Source of the DNA: Candidatus Saccharibacteria bacterium UBA3723
Lineage (GTDB): Bacteria; Patescibacteriota; Saccharimonadia; Saccharimonadales; Saccharimonadaceae
Length of the DNA stretch: 64,000 nt
Direction: 5' to 3'
NCBI GenBank assembly: GCA_002371895.1
Contig: DFHM01000012.1
Location: 1-64,000, forward strand
Of the stretch, positions 1 to 9,781 are shown piece after piece (position 1 is the stretch's first letter; every line of letters begins with the position of its first letter). Both the position numbers and the translations under genes were made by a program. The notes beneath the pieces were generated by a model that was not told where the DNA came from, made no database searches, and saw only the letters and a program-made list of their open reading frames with translations.

Positions 1-218
1 CCGAAGATCACATGCGGTATTAGCTAATCTTTCGACTAGTTATCCCTCAGTTTGGGGTGCGTTCCCATGCGTTACTCAGCCGTCCGCCGCTCGCCGACAG
101 ATCTCATTCTATTCTCGAATGAATCCAGAATAGGATGAGATCCTCGCTGCCGCTCGACTTGCATGTATTAGGCATGCCGCCAGCATTCATCCTGAGCCAG
201 GATCAAACTCTCCATAAA
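1..218 (-). rRNA. rrs: 16S ribosomal RNA, 5' end (partial)
   Basis: The complement of the universal 27F site (AGAGTTTGATCCTGGCTCAG) lies at 192-211, so the gene runs leftward out of the window and only about 218 nt of its 5' end are present. The V1-V2 stretch, with its phrase ACGCACCCCAAACTGAGGG, resembles Saccharibacteria (TM7) 16S as I remember it; this taxonomic reading is recall, not a search. The exact mature 5' end is placed by analogy with E. coli. Its promoter and a leader of about 200 nt lie to the right. Confidence 0.96.
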
Positions 219-425
219 ATTGAAAATTTGAACTTAAAGTATACAAATATCTCGAAACTCGAGATAATCTCGTACTTCGTACTCAATTATAAAAGACTGA
301 CGATGATTGAACATCTAATTGACGTTCTTTAATTGCACAACTAAATTGTTAAATTGCAGAAAATTTAAAGGCTCAACTAGCAGAGTGCTTAAATAATAAG
401 TCCCTCTCGCAGTTGAACTGTTCTT
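219..425 (-). other. rRNA leader region
   Basis: This is the transcribed leader between the predicted start (about 419) and the 16S 5' end. It is AT-rich and contains no gene. A further TATAAT-like box near 290 on the minus strand could be a second start, but it lacks a good -35. I see no certain boxA. Confidence 0.5.
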
Positions 426-454
426 ATCTTATATTACCTGAACAAAAGTGTCAA
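426..454 (-). promoter_or_regulatory. rRNA promoter
   Basis: On the minus strand TTGACA (454-449) is followed after 17 nt by TAAGAT (431-426). This is a near-consensus sigma-70 promoter pointing at the 16S gene, with a predicted start near 419. Confidence 0.8.
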
Positions 455-496
455 GCACTTTTTTGAAGATTTTTGGACATTTTTTGTTTTTTAGCT

Positions 497-521
497 AAAA
501 AACGCCCTTTCGGGCGCTTTT
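497..521 (-). terminator. Terminator after DUF212 gene
   Basis: The hairpin CGCCC-TTT-GGGCG is flanked by an A-run on the left and a T-run on the right. It sits directly after the stop of the DUF212 gene and could act in both directions. Confidence 0.85.
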
Positions 522-968
522 CTAGAGGGCAAAACCTGTTATTAGGCCGATCATAAGGCCAATTATGCCGCCTACAATCGCCTGCGGAATCGTATGTCCT
601 TCCACCACGCGAATCTTTTTCTTCTTCACATTGGTATTGCTTGCGATCACATTTAGCATCTTTCCCTGCTCTCCAACCGCATAACGCACGTTTACCGCAT
701 CGTAGACAACAATAATCGTCATCGCCATCGAAAGCACCGTTATGTTTGCAAATAAGCCATTCTGGACCGCAAAGAAAGTCGTAAGAGCCACAAAGCTAGC
801 CGTGTGGCCACTAGGCATGCCGCCACTCCTCACAAAGCAGTCAACCACCTCACGAAAAGTCAAAGGGCGTTTTTGCGACACCATGTCGCCCATCAATTTT
901 CCGGTTTGCGCCAAAAGCCAACCAAGGACAAACGATAGCAAACCTCCTAATCCACTAATATCTTCCAT
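522..968 (-). CDS. Divergent PAP2 family (DUF212) membrane protein
   Basis: This 148-residue integral membrane protein belongs to the divergent PAP2 / DUF212 (YuiD-like) family. The phosphatase-like core motif GGMPSGHTASFVALTT is near residue 50, followed by a hydrophobic segment and VYDAVNVRYAVGEQ, which is typical of the family. Hydrophobic stretches at both ends suggest 3-4 membrane spans. The substrate is unknown; related PAP2 enzymes act on lipid phosphates. I start it at the ATG at 968 rather than the upstream ATG at 1004, because an extended -10 box (TGCTATATT) ends exactly 6 nt before it, which would make the mRNA leaderless and exclude the longer form. The gene is monocistronic and has its own terminator. 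Confidence 0.85.
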   Translation of the reverse strand: MEDISGLGGLLSFVLGWLLAQTGKLMGDMVSQKRPLTFREVVDCFVRSGGMPSGHTASFVALTTFFAVQNGLFANITVLSMAMTIIVVYDAVNVRYAVGEQGKMLNVIASNTNVKKKKIRVVEGHTIPQAIVGGIIGLMIGLITGFAL

Positions 969-974
969 ATATAT

Positions 975-980
975 AATATA
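975..980 (-). promoter_or_regulatory. -10 box of leaderless DUF212 mRNA
   Basis: TATATT preceded by TGC lies 6 nt before the ATG at 968, placing the transcription start on or next to the start codon. Confidence 0.55.
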
Positions 981-1075
981 GCATGTATTTTTGCTCACAC
1001 TCAAACCAGCATCGTGTAAAAAATACTGCTCAATCCGTTTATGTTTTTTCTACAATAGAGGTAGCGCCTTTGCGC

Positions 1076-1110
1076 AAAAAATATCCCCCATTTGCTGGAG
1101 GATATTTTTT
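1076..1110 (-). terminator. Terminator after gyrA
   Basis: The arms AAAATATCC and GGATATTTTT form a hairpin with a T-run on the minus strand, 16 nt beyond the gyrA stop codon. Confidence 0.85.
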
Positions 1111-1125
1111 ACTGAATAAGATTAC

Positions 1126-3807
1126 TTACTTCGAAGCTTTCTTTGCAGCCGGCTTCTTGTCGGTAGCCTTAGCTTCTTCTTCGTCATCTTCCTCAGGCTC
1201 TTCCTTTGGAATAATGCCAATCGAAGCCACGGTATCGCCTTCATTTAGACGCATTACGCGTACACCCTGCGTTGCGCGACCAAGTGTTGGAATATCCTTC
1301 ACTGCTACGCGAATCGCCTGACCACCAGTAGACATCATGATAATCTCTAATGCTTCTGGATCGAGCGTATGTACTGCCGCAATAGGACCAGTCTTAGCTG
1401 TTACAGCCGCTACCTTTACGCCTACACCGCCACGCTTGTGTGGTGGGAAGTTTGTAGCAGCAGTCATCTTACCATAACCCTTCGTCGAAATTACAATCAA
1501 TTTCTGGCTCTTCGGATCAGATACCACATCCATACCTACAACAGTGTCATTTGGACGTAGACGTACGCCGCGTACGCCACGTGCTGCGCGACCCATTGGG
1601 CGGACATCCTTTTCGTTGAAGCGTACGGCCTGACCTGCGGAAGTGGAGATAATAATATCATTATCACCAGTCGTACCACGGACCCAGCGAAGCTCATCAC
1701 CGTCATCAAGCTTGATCGTAATCAAACCATTCGTGCGGATATTTTCGTAATCCTTCAAAGAGGTCTTCTTGATGGTGCCCTTTGCGGTCGCCATAAATAG
1801 ATAACCGTCTTTTCCAGCTTCATCGCCCTGCTTAATTACAGAAGTGATTTTTTCTTCCGGGTGCAAGTTAAGCAAGTTTACAGATGCCGTACCCTTTGCT
1901 ACGAGCGAGGATTGTGGAATTTCGTAAGCCTTAATGCGGAAGATGCGGCCTTGGTTCGTGAAGAACAACAAGTAATCGTGCGAGGAAGCCGTAATAATAG
2001 TATCAATTACATCTTCTTCCTTCGTAGTCATACCACGACGACCCTTGCCGCCACGATTCTGCTTCTTGAAGTCGTTCTGGAGAACGCGTTTTACATAACC
2101 CTGTGCGGTTAGCAATACGACACTATCTTCATCCGGAATGAGATCCTCTTCGGCAAACTTACCAAGTTCGTGATTAATAATCTTGCTGCGGCGCTTGTCG
2201 CCATACTTCTCTTTCATCGCAAGGAGTTCTTCCTTTACGACGTTAAGAATAGCCTCTTCGGACGCCAAGATACCTTCGAGTTTTGCAATGAGCTCATGGA
2301 GTTCCTTCAACTCGTTCTCAATCTTGTCGCGTTCTAGACCTTGGAGACGGCGAAGCTGCATCGCCAAGATGGCCGCTGCCTGAACTTCAGATAGACCAAA
2401 GCGTTCCATCAAGCGCTTATCTGCATCATCATAAGATTCACGAATTGTCTTGATAACTTCATCAATATGATCAAGCGCAATCTTCAAACCTTCCAAGATA
2501 TGTGCACGTTCTTTTGCCTTATTAAGGTCAAACTCCGTACGACGACGAATCACTTTCTGACGGTGCTTAATAAACTCGGCGAGAATTTCCTTAAGACCCA
2601 TAACCTTTGGCTGAATGCCATCAACGAGTGCAAGCACGTTGTAGTGGAAAGTCGTCTGCAAACCAGTTAGCTTATATAGCTGGTTCAAAATCTTCTTCGG
2701 GAAAGCATCCTTCTTTAGCTCTACGACGACACGAATCTTACCACGAGCGGACTCATCACGTGCATCAGCGATATGATCAAGCTTCTTTGCAAGTACAAGG
2801 TCGCGCACCTTCTCTACGAAGCCTTCCTTACTCATACCGTAAGGAACTTCTGTAATTACGATATTAAAGCGACCATTCTTGCGCTCTTCAATATTTGCAA
2901 CAGCGCGAATCGTTACCGAACCACGACCAGTCGCATAAGCCTGCTTCATTGGCGCACCACCGTAGACCTCTGCGCCAGTTGGAAAATCTGGACCCTTTAC
3001 ATGCTTCATCAACTCTTCAAGCGTAATGTCTGGGTTATCAATCTGAGCAACCGTTGCATCAACAACTTCGCCAAGGTTGTGCGGCGGAATGTTTGTTGCC
3101 ATACCGACCGCAATACCCATCTGACCATTCAAAAGAATGTTTGGCACTGCTGCTGGAAGTACGACTGGTTCTTGTTCGGTACCATCAAAGTTGTCGCGGA
3201 AATCAACTGTGTTCTTCTCGATATCGGATAGGAGCTCTGCGCCAACCTTATCCATGCGAGCCTCGGTATAACGTGAAGCAGCCGCTTCATCGCCGTCCAT
3301 CGAACCAAAGTTACCCTGGCCTTCTACGAGCGTATAACGCATCTTCCAAGGCTGAGCAAGGTTAACCATAGATTCATAAATCGACGAATCACCGTGTGGG
3401 TGGTATTTACCCATTACTTCACCGACGATACGTGCGGATTTTACAGTTGCATGTGGAGCCTTCCAGCCGTTCTTGTTCATCGCGTATAGAATACGGCGGT
3501 TAACCGGCTTCAAACCATCGCGTACATCAGGCAAAGCGCGATCAATCAAAACCGACATCGAGTAACGCAAGAAGCTATCTTCCATCACGTTCTCAACGGT
3601 AAGCTCTTCTACGCCGTCTTCACCACGGTGCGCCTGCAAGCCACCAACTTTTACAACTTCCTCTTCCGCCTCTTCAGCTTCAGTATTGTAATCGCCAAGC
3701 GTCTCATCTACGCCTTTGTTGTCAGCTGCATCTGGCACGCCGCCAACTTTGCTGGTATCTTTTTCGTTCTCTTCTGGAGTTTCGTTTAGTTTCTTCTTAT
3801 CTGCCAT
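1126..3807 (-). CDS. gyrA: DNA gyrase subunit A
   Basis: GyrA is the DNA-cleaving and rejoining subunit of gyrase, which adds negative supercoils in an A2B2 complex with GyrB. The 893-residue protein shows the breakage-reunion domain from about residue 70, the quinolone-pocket motif HPHGDSSIYES near 137, the active-site Tyr180 in AAASRYTEAR, and the C-terminal beta-pinwheel repeats with a GyrA-box-like QNRGGKGRRG. Unusually, an acidic extension of about 65 residues precedes the normal start of the family (VENVMEDSFLRYSM), and the C-terminus is a Lys/Glu-rich tail. The gene starts 12 nt after the gyrB stop, behind a good Shine-Dalgarno (GGGAGGATAG), so the two are co-transcribed. The Glu at the position equivalent to E. 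coli Asp87 is normal for many bacteria. Confidence 0.98.
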   Translation of the reverse strand: MADKKKLNETPEENEKDTSKVGGVPDAADNKGVDETLGDYNTEAEEAEEEVVKVGGLQAHRGEDGVEELTVENVMEDSFLRYSMSVLIDRALPDVRDGLKPVNRRILYAMNKNGWKAPHATVKSARIVGEVMGKYHPHGDSSIYESMVNLAQPWKMRYTLVEGQGNFGSMDGDEAAASRYTEARMDKVGAELLSDIEKNTVDFRDNFDGTEQEPVVLPAAVPNILLNGQMGIAVGMATNIPPHNLGEVVDATVAQIDNPDITLEELMKHVKGPDFPTGAEVYGGAPMKQAYATGRGSVTIRAVANIEERKNGRFNIVITEVPYGMSKEGFVEKVRDLVLAKKLDHIADARDESARGKIRVVVELKKDAFPKKILNQLYKLTGLQTTFHYNVLALVDGIQPKVMGLKEILAEFIKHRQKVIRRRTEFDLNKAKERAHILEGLKIALDHIDEVIKTIRESYDDADKRLMERFGLSEVQAAAILAMQLRRLQGLERDKIENELKELHELIAKLEGILASEEAILNVVKEELLAMKEKYGDKRRSKIINHELGKFAEEDLIPDEDSVVLLTAQGYVKRVLQNDFKKQNRGGKGRRGMTTKEEDVIDTIITASSHDYLLFFTNQGRIFRIKAYEIPQSSLVAKGTASVNLLNLHPEEKITSVIKQGDEAGKDGYLFMATAKGTIKKTSLKDYENIRTNGLITIKLDDGDELRWVRGTTGDNDIIISTSAGQAVRFNEKDVRPMGRAARGVRGVRLRPNDTVVGMDVVSDPKSQKLIVISTKGYGKMTAATNFPPHKRGGVGVKVAAVTAKTGPIAAVHTLDPEALEIIMMSTGGQAIRVAVKDIPTLGRATQGVRVMRLNEGDTVASIGIIPKEEPEEDDEEEAKATDKKPAAKKASK

Positions 3808-3819
3808 AATCTATCCTCC

Positions 3820-5796
3820 CTAGAAGTCCAAATCATCCAAATCGACCGTCGCGGCACGAGATTGAATAAAGTTTTTACGTAATTCTGCTTCGTTACCCAT
3901 CAACTTAGTAAAGATTGCATCAGCTTTTTCGGCATCCTCAATATTTACGCGAATAAGAGTACGGTTCTTTGGATTCATGGTAGTTTCCCAGAGCTGAGAT
4001 GCATCCATCTCACCTAGACCCTTAAAGCGCTGCTGCGCAGTATAGCCAGCCTGTTTGAAACGCTCATCTTCTGGATTAATTTTCGTTCCAGCAGCCTTGC
4101 GTTCTTCGATGCGCTTCGCCAAGGTATGCTCGAGAGCTTCTTCGTTATAAATATATTCAATCTTGCGCGTGTTGCCAGTACCCTTAATCAAGCCAAATAG
4201 CGGTGGTTTTGCTAGATAGACGTGACCAGCCTTAATAACTTCTGGCATATAACGGAAGAAGAATGTCAAAAGCAAAGTTGAGATATGCGCACCATCAACA
4301 TCCGCATCCGTCATGAATACGATTTTGTAATAACGAAGACCATTAATATCAAAAGATTCACCAATACCGACGCCAAGCGCCTTAATCAAAGAAACGATCT
4401 CAGCATTTGCAAACATCTTGTCTAGATGCGCGCGTTCAGTATTTAGAACTTTACCGCGAAGTGGCAAAATCGCCTGAATCTTACTATCACGACCCTCCTT
4501 TGCAGAACCCGCCGCAGAGTTACCCTCTACGATAAATAGCTCACATTCGGTACGATCGCGCGAAGAACAGTCTGCAAGCTTCGATGGAAGGTTAAGGCCT
4601 TCAAATGCACCTTTGCGAAGTACATTATCGCGTGCTGCGCGCGCAGCTTTGCGTGCACGTGCCGCCAAGGTGGCTTTTTGTACGATTGCCTTTGCAATAT
4701 CTGGATGCTCCTCGAGGTAGTATGAGAAGTATTCGCTCATTACCTTGTCTACATAACCACGTACTTCTGGATTGCCAAGTTTGTTCTTGGTCTGACCTTC
4801 AAACTGTGGATCTGGAAGTTTTACGAGAATAACCGCCGCAAGACCTTCCTTAATATCATCACCAGTAAGGTTTTCATCCTTCTCTTTTAGAAGACCATTC
4901 TTGCGTGCGTAATCATTAATCGTACGGTTTAGTGCGGTGCGAAAACCAACTACGTGCATACCGCCATCTGGCGTAAGAACGTTGTTTGCGAATGGGCGCA
5001 TTGTTTCTGCGAGACCATCATTATATTGCACTGCGATTTCTACGACGCTATCTTCAATTGCTTTTTCTACATAGAAGATATCGCCACCGCCAAGCACTTC
5101 CTTGCCATCATTAAGACGGCGAACATAACTCTTGATACCACCTTCAAAGTAGAAGGAGTCGCTCTTACCCGTACGCTCGTCATGTACGGTTGCGAGGATA
5201 CCTTTAGTTAGATATGCCTGGTGACGTAGATAATTAACTACCCAGTCATAGTCAAAAGTTGTTGTTTCTTTAAAGATTGCAGGATCTGGATAGAAAGTGA
5301 TACTTGTACCAACCTTGTCAGTCTTACCAATCACTTCGAGTGGCTTTACGGTTTTACCGGTATCAAATTCGATGTGATGAATCTTTCCGTCACGATATAC
5401 TTCCGCAACCATATGCGTAGATAATGCGTTAACAACGGAAGAACCCACACCGTGAAGACCAGATGAAACCTTATAGCCGCCGCCACCAAACTTACCACCA
5501 GCATGAAGAACAGTTAATACTGTTTCAAGAGATGACATTTTTGTTTTTGGGTGGATATCAACCGGAATACCACGGCCGTTATCGTCAACACGGCAGCCAC
5601 CATCGGACAACAATGTAACTGTTACCGTAGTAGCATAGCCAGCAATCGCCTCATCGATAGAGTTATCGGCGATTTCCTTAATTAAGTGATGTAAGCCATC
5701 GTACCCAGTCGAGCCAATATACATACCAGGACGCTTGCGAACTGGCTCAAGTCCTTCGAGAACCTGAATTTCAGACGAGTTATACTCTTCAGCCAT
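3820..5796 (-). CDS. gyrB: DNA gyrase subunit B
   Basis: GyrB is the ATPase subunit of gyrase. The 658-residue protein has the GHKL ATP-binding domain at the N-terminus (RKRPGMYIGSTG near residue 21, DNSIDEA near 43, GRGIPVDIHPKT near 75 and GLHGVGSSVVNAL near 114). The TOPRIM domain follows (EGNSAAGSAKEGRD near 424, then DADVDGAHI), and the C-terminal segment ends in the usual RRNFIQ-like motif (RKNFIQ). The length of about 640-660 residues matches the short form of the family. The ATG follows a Shine-Dalgarno (GAGGT). This is the first gene of the gyrB-gyrA operon and no other gene lies between the two subunits. ParE is the main alternative, but pairing with a gyrA-type pinwheel partner argues for gyrase. 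Confidence 0.97.
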   Translation of the reverse strand: MAEEYNSSEIQVLEGLEPVRKRPGMYIGSTGYDGLHHLIKEIADNSIDEAIAGYATTVTVTLLSDGGCRVDDNGRGIPVDIHPKTKMSSLETVLTVLHAGGKFGGGGYKVSSGLHGVGSSVVNALSTHMVAEVYRDGKIHHIEFDTGKTVKPLEVIGKTDKVGTSITFYPDPAIFKETTTFDYDWVVNYLRHQAYLTKGILATVHDERTGKSDSFYFEGGIKSYVRRLNDGKEVLGGGDIFYVEKAIEDSVVEIAVQYNDGLAETMRPFANNVLTPDGGMHVVGFRTALNRTINDYARKNGLLKEKDENLTGDDIKEGLAAVILVKLPDPQFEGQTKNKLGNPEVRGYVDKVMSEYFSYYLEEHPDIAKAIVQKATLAARARKAARAARDNVLRKGAFEGLNLPSKLADCSSRDRTECELFIVEGNSAAGSAKEGRDSKIQAILPLRGKVLNTERAHLDKMFANAEIVSLIKALGVGIGESFDINGLRYYKIVFMTDADVDGAHISTLLLTFFFRYMPEVIKAGHVYLAKPPLFGLIKGTGNTRKIEYIYNEEALEHTLAKRIEERKAAGTKINPEDERFKQAGYTAQQRFKGLGEMDASQLWETTMNPKNRTLIRVNIEDAEKADAIFTKLMGNEAELRKNFIQSRAATVDLDDLDF

Positions 5797-5900
5797 GAAT
5801 ACTTACCTCAACTTGATATTTTTAATACATATAATATATTACTATATCGTATCTAAAAATACAAGGAATTGCCCCCTAAAATCGCTTCTAAGGCCTTTGT

Positions 5901-8900
5901 TTAGCGCCAGCGCAGTACAACGCCATCTTCATCGTCTTTCGTGGCTCTAATGCCGCCTGACGCGGTCGTTTGCGCTTGAGCCACTGGCTGGGCTGCAACC
6001 GGACGCGTGGCAACCGGCTGTTGTGCCGCAACTGGTACTGCCGCTGCACGCGGAGCCTGTACCTGGGTATGAGGAATTCTAATCGAAGTCATTACTTGTT
6101 CTTGTGCCATCACTGGCGCTTGTTGAACTGGCTGCGCTGCTGGCTGTGCCGCAATGGTCTTACCATGTGAGCCGACCGCTTGAGCCGCAGTCGGAGTGGT
6201 TACCTGCGCTTTTGCGCCACCATCAAATACTGCACGACGATTTGGATCGTGGTGAATCTTAATTGTCGTTGGGTCTTCTACAACTTTTGGTGCTGCTGGC
6301 GCAAGATTCGCCTGAGCACGCGCCGCATTCTGTGCTGCTGCCGCCGCCCAAATCGAACCGTTCGGATTTTCTAGCATCTTCTCTGCTGCCGTCACCTTCG
6401 GCGCCGCAGTCGGCGAAATGACCGGAACAGAAGGCTGACCGACTGGTTTATTGTTACCAATCATCGTTGCATTCTTTGGCTTAATCGTAGGGCCTTTCGG
6501 AGCCGCTGGGGCTTTCTGCACAACTGTTGGAATTGCCGCTACGCCAGGATGGGCATTTTCCACTGGAGCCGACGCTGTCGGCTTCACAACTTGTGGCTGT
6601 GCCGCTTGCTGAATTGCTGCTGCTTTCACTTCCTCGCGCGCTTGTTGTTCAAGCTTCGCTTTCTTTTCCAACCAGGAATCCAGGAAGTTCTTCTTTGGCT
6701 TTGCTGCCGGTTTCGCTGCTGGTTTTGGTGCAGCCGCCGCAGTTGCCGCCGCCACAGGTGCAGCCACCGCTGCTGCTGGTGCTGGCGCTGGAGCCGGTGC
6801 CGGTTCTGGTTCTGGTTCTTCTTCATCCGTCGCTGCAAGGCGTCTATCAATTTCCGCCTCAACCTCCGCACGTGGACGGCCGAAGCGCGACAATGCATAC
6901 TCGCGCATGCGCTTCATTAATTCTTCGCTCGACTCGCCCATTGGCGGCAAGAGACTCATCGTAAATGGCGATGTCGGCATATCAAACATCATTACGGTCG
7001 CAATCGCCGAGAAGTTTGCCTGCTTGTGCAAATCCTCCGCTGTAAATACTGGCGAGAATGCCTTCTCCATCAATTCCGCATCCGTCACACCAAGACGACC
7101 AGACATCAACGTGCCAACGTTACCAAGCAAAGCCTCGCGAATCTTATCGGTCAGCTGCGTCATAAACTGGTTTGCCAAAACAAGGTTCAAGCGATATTTA
7201 CGAGCCTCCGAAAGGATAGACTCAAAGCTCTCTGTTGCGAAGTTCTGAAACTCATCTACGAATAGACAGAAGTCCTGGCGTTCATCTTCCGGTATATCCG
7301 CACGGCTCATTGCTGCCGCCTGGAACTTCATGACGAAAATCATACCAAGAAGTTTTGCGTTGAGCTCACCAGTTTTGCCCTTCGAGAGGTTCACGAGCAA
7401 AATCTTCTTATTATCCATGATTTCGCGAATATTAAAGCCAGACTTGGTTTGGCCAAGAATATTGCGCATCATCTTGTTCGATAGGAATGGACCCCACTTC
7501 GAGACGAACCAGCTCGTTACCTCACCTGCATCGTTGGACTTCTGCGATGCTGGGAACTCTTTCGTCCAATAATCATATACGGTCTTATCGGTTACATATT
7601 TCAGCTTAGACTTTACGAATTCTGGATCGATGAAACAACGTGGAATATCAATAAACGTACCACCTTCAGGATCGCTCATAAGAAGAAGTGCTGCGTTGCG
7701 GAACATGTGCTGAGCACGTGGACCAAAGATACCTTGGTTGCCCGGGTCGTACAAGGAGGTAAGCATATTAATACCTTCCTGTACGATAAAGTCCTTCTGG
7801 TCCTCGTTCTGGAATTCGAACATGTTCATACCGACCGGATTATCGAGGTTACCCGGCTCGAACAAGATAACATCGTCCATCCTCTCTGGCGGAACTTTAC
7901 TTAGGAGCAATTCTACGGCATCACCATGCGGATCAATAAATGCAAAGCCACGGCCATCGCACATATCCTGGTACGCAATATTAGTGAGCAAGATAGACTT
8001 ACCCATACCAGTAGAACCAATTACGTACGTATGGCGACGGCGATCCTTATCGCGCAAGCGAATTATCTTTTCTTCGCCACGGAACTTGTTTACACCAAGG
8101 ATAACACCATCTTCTGGCAGCTTCGCAGGACCATCCACCTGCTTAGTCGCCTGGCGCTCAACCTGGCTAGTCGGGATTGCATTCTGCGCCGGCAAGTGGA
8201 AGATAGACGCCATCTCGACGCTATTCAAAATCATGTCCCTACGATCTTGTGGGAAGATGCGTAATATATAATCTTTCGCCAAGCTCTCACTACTCTTTTG
8301 AATGTCGTAGCGGAAACCGTTATAATTCTGCAAATCAAATTGTGAGAATACCGAGACAACACCGCCAAGCAAAGCTTCCGAGCGCGCCTTCGTCGCACAG
8401 CTCGACACAACACGAATAAATACTTCAAAACCAGGGCTCTTCGTCTTCTCTTCAATCTTCGTGATTTCTTCCTGCTGAAGATTGGTCAAGATTTTTTCTT
8501 CTTCTTTATATTTTTCGTGTTCCTCCGGCGGTTTCCATAATGCCTCTGCGACATCACCTATGAGGTTTGTTGCACCGTAAAATATTTTACCCAAAAAGTT
8601 TGACGCAACACGAGATTTCTTCCCGTCTTTTATATTTTGTACTCGCTCGAGCGATTTTCTTGTCCAACCACCGTCTGTTGGACGGAACATAATTTGAATA
8701 CCCAAACCATCGCCAGGCTTCGCAACGGACATTGCATTAATCAAACCAAGGCTCGCATCACGCTTCGTGTCTTCATAGGTCGCAATCGGATACCAGTAAT
8801 CTTCCTTTAGACGGAGCTCACCGCCAACTACCGCATCAATCTTACCAACCTCACTGAAGAAGTTCGGATCGGCGACTTCTTCCATACGCGCAGTTGGATA

Positions 8901-9290
8901 TGCGGCTGTTATTGCCTGTTTTACCGTCTCCGTCAACACTGCAGGCACCGTCGCATAGTAATTAATAAGGCCATCATGCGCCACAATTTCGAAGCTGATA
9001 TGGCGCTGACCATATAGCCTACCCTTCAACCCCTTCTTCAAAGTAGAAGAAATAATACTATACATTACCTGCGCTTCAGAAATCTGCTCATTAATAACAT
9101 CACGCTCATCGCGTCCGCCCGTCTGGATATCGTCGGTGCTCGGCGGTAGATGAATCAACATCGGCACCATCTTTAGGGCGCGCTCGTAGTTCTTACGCTC
9201 ACGCTTGACGCCAGCAAAAATCTTCCAAGCCAAGATAATAAAGCCTATCGCTAGCAATACCCCGATTAATGTATACTGCCAACTTTCCAT
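5901..9290 (-). CDS. VirD4/TraD-like type IV coupling ATPase with long Ala/Pro/Gln tail
   Basis: This 1129-residue membrane-anchored ATPase resembles the type IV secretion or conjugative coupling proteins found in many CPR genomes. One membrane helix at residues 6-26 is followed by a region of about 390 residues without clear motifs. The motor domain then carries Walker A GSTGMGKS (425-432), the phrase FAFIDPHGDAVE, a Walker B-like LFVDEFQNFA near 670 and a TraG/D-type C-terminal motor part. From about residue 815 the chain becomes low-complexity Pro/Ala/Gln/Lys to the end, some 300 residues, probably disordered and perhaps a partner-binding arm. The family moves DNA or protein through a membrane channel; the substrate here is not known. 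It begins 1 nt after the stop of the small gene 9292-9768, which is probably co-transcribed. Confidence 0.8.
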   Translation of the reverse strand: MESWQYTLIGVLLAIGFIILAWKIFAGVKRERKNYERALKMVPMLIHLPPSTDDIQTGGRDERDVINEQISEAQVMYSIISSTLKKGLKGRLYGQRHISFEIVAHDGLINYYATVPAVLTETVKQAITAAYPTARMEEVADPNFFSEVGKIDAVVGGELRLKEDYWYPIATYEDTKRDASLGLINAMSVAKPGDGLGIQIMFRPTDGGWTRKSLERVQNIKDGKKSRVASNFLGKIFYGATNLIGDVAEALWKPPEEHEKYKEEEKILTNLQQEEITKIEEKTKSPGFEVFIRVVSSCATKARSEALLGGVVSVFSQFDLQNYNGFRYDIQKSSESLAKDYILRIFPQDRRDMILNSVEMASIFHLPAQNAIPTSQVERQATKQVDGPAKLPEDGVILGVNKFRGEEKIIRLRDKDRRRHTYVIGSTGMGKSILLTNIAYQDMCDGRGFAFIDPHGDAVELLLSKVPPERMDDVILFEPGNLDNPVGMNMFEFQNEDQKDFIVQEGINMLTSLYDPGNQGIFGPRAQHMFRNAALLLMSDPEGGTFIDIPRCFIDPEFVKSKLKYVTDKTVYDYWTKEFPASQKSNDAGEVTSWFVSKWGPFLSNKMMRNILGQTKSGFNIREIMDNKKILLVNLSKGKTGELNAKLLGMIFVMKFQAAAMSRADIPEDERQDFCLFVDEFQNFATESFESILSEARKYRLNLVLANQFMTQLTDKIREALLGNVGTLMSGRLGVTDAELMEKAFSPVFTAEDLHKQANFSAIATVMMFDMPTSPFTMSLLPPMGESSEELMKRMREYALSRFGRPRAEVEAEIDRRLAATDEEEPEPEPAPAPAPAPAAAVAAPVAAATAAAAPKPAAKPAAKPKKNFLDSWLEKKAKLEQQAREEVKAAAIQQAAQPQVVKPTASAPVENAHPGVAAIPTVVQKAPAAPKGPTIKPKNATMIGNNKPVGQPSVPVISPTAAPKVTAAEKMLENPNGSIWAAAAAQNAARAQANLAPAAPKVVEDPTTIKIHHDPNRRAVFDGGAKAQVTTPTAAQAVGSHGKTIAAQPAAQPVQQAPVMAQEQVMTSIRIPHTQVQAPRAAAVPVAAQQPVATRPVAAQPVAQAQTTASGGIRATKDDEDGVVLRWR

Positions 9291-9291
9291 A

Positions 9292-9768
9292 TTAAAGTTT
9301 ACCGTTTAACCCATCCCCGCGGTTGCGGCCAAATGCTTTGCTCATCATATCCCAGCGCGCAACATCAAGCTCCGCCAATAATTTATGCGGATCTTTTTTG
9401 TCGCGATTCACAATCTTCGTTACAGCCTGCATGTATGCCTTTGGCAACACCTCAGCATCACGCTTAATATCAATCGGCGAAAGCTCGGCTTTCACCTCTT
9501 CTTCTATAGTCTTGGGCCCATCTTTTGGCGGTGCTGCCGGTACTGGAGTTGGCATTGCCTGCGATTGCATCTCTGGCGCTTTTTCGCCAACACTTGCCTC
9601 TGCGGATTCCGCTAATTCTGGCGGCAATTCCATCTGCGGCTTTAGGTCTTCACGTTGTTTTACGAACTCTTCAAAATCAACAACTTCCCCCGTTGGAGCG
9701 GCATTTTCTGGCGCGCCAAAAACCGGAGCTTTCTCAGAACTACCCCCACCAGAGCCCATATTATCCAT
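9292..9768 (-). CDS. Small acidic hypothetical protein upstream of the coupling ATPase
   Basis: I do not recognise this 158-residue soluble protein. The first two thirds are Pro/Glu/Ala-rich and likely disordered; the C-terminal 60 residues (AEVLPKAYMQAVTKIVNRDK...) look like a compact helical domain with a basic RNRGDG motif at the end. It lies 1 nt upstream of the coupling ATPase, so an accessory role there is plausible but is inference. I chose the ATG at 9768 because CTTATGGA at the start follows TGATACAAT, as at other leaderless starts here; ATGs at 9774 and 9789 are possible. Confidence 0.65.
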   Translation of the reverse strand: MDNMGSGGGSSEKAPVFGAPENAAPTGEVVDFEEFVKQREDLKPQMELPPELAESAEASVGEKAPEMQSQAMPTPVPAAPPKDGPKTIEEEVKAELSPIDIKRDAEVLPKAYMQAVTKIVNRDKKDPHKLLAELDVARWDMMSKAFGRNRGDGLNGKL

Positions 9769-9781
9769 AAGCATTATTGTA

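Noticed and set aside
6527..6964. Long plus-strand frames opposite the Ala/Pro-rich tail of the coupling ATPase.
   Set aside because: They are low-complexity mirror images of the tail's codons, with no ribosome site or family.
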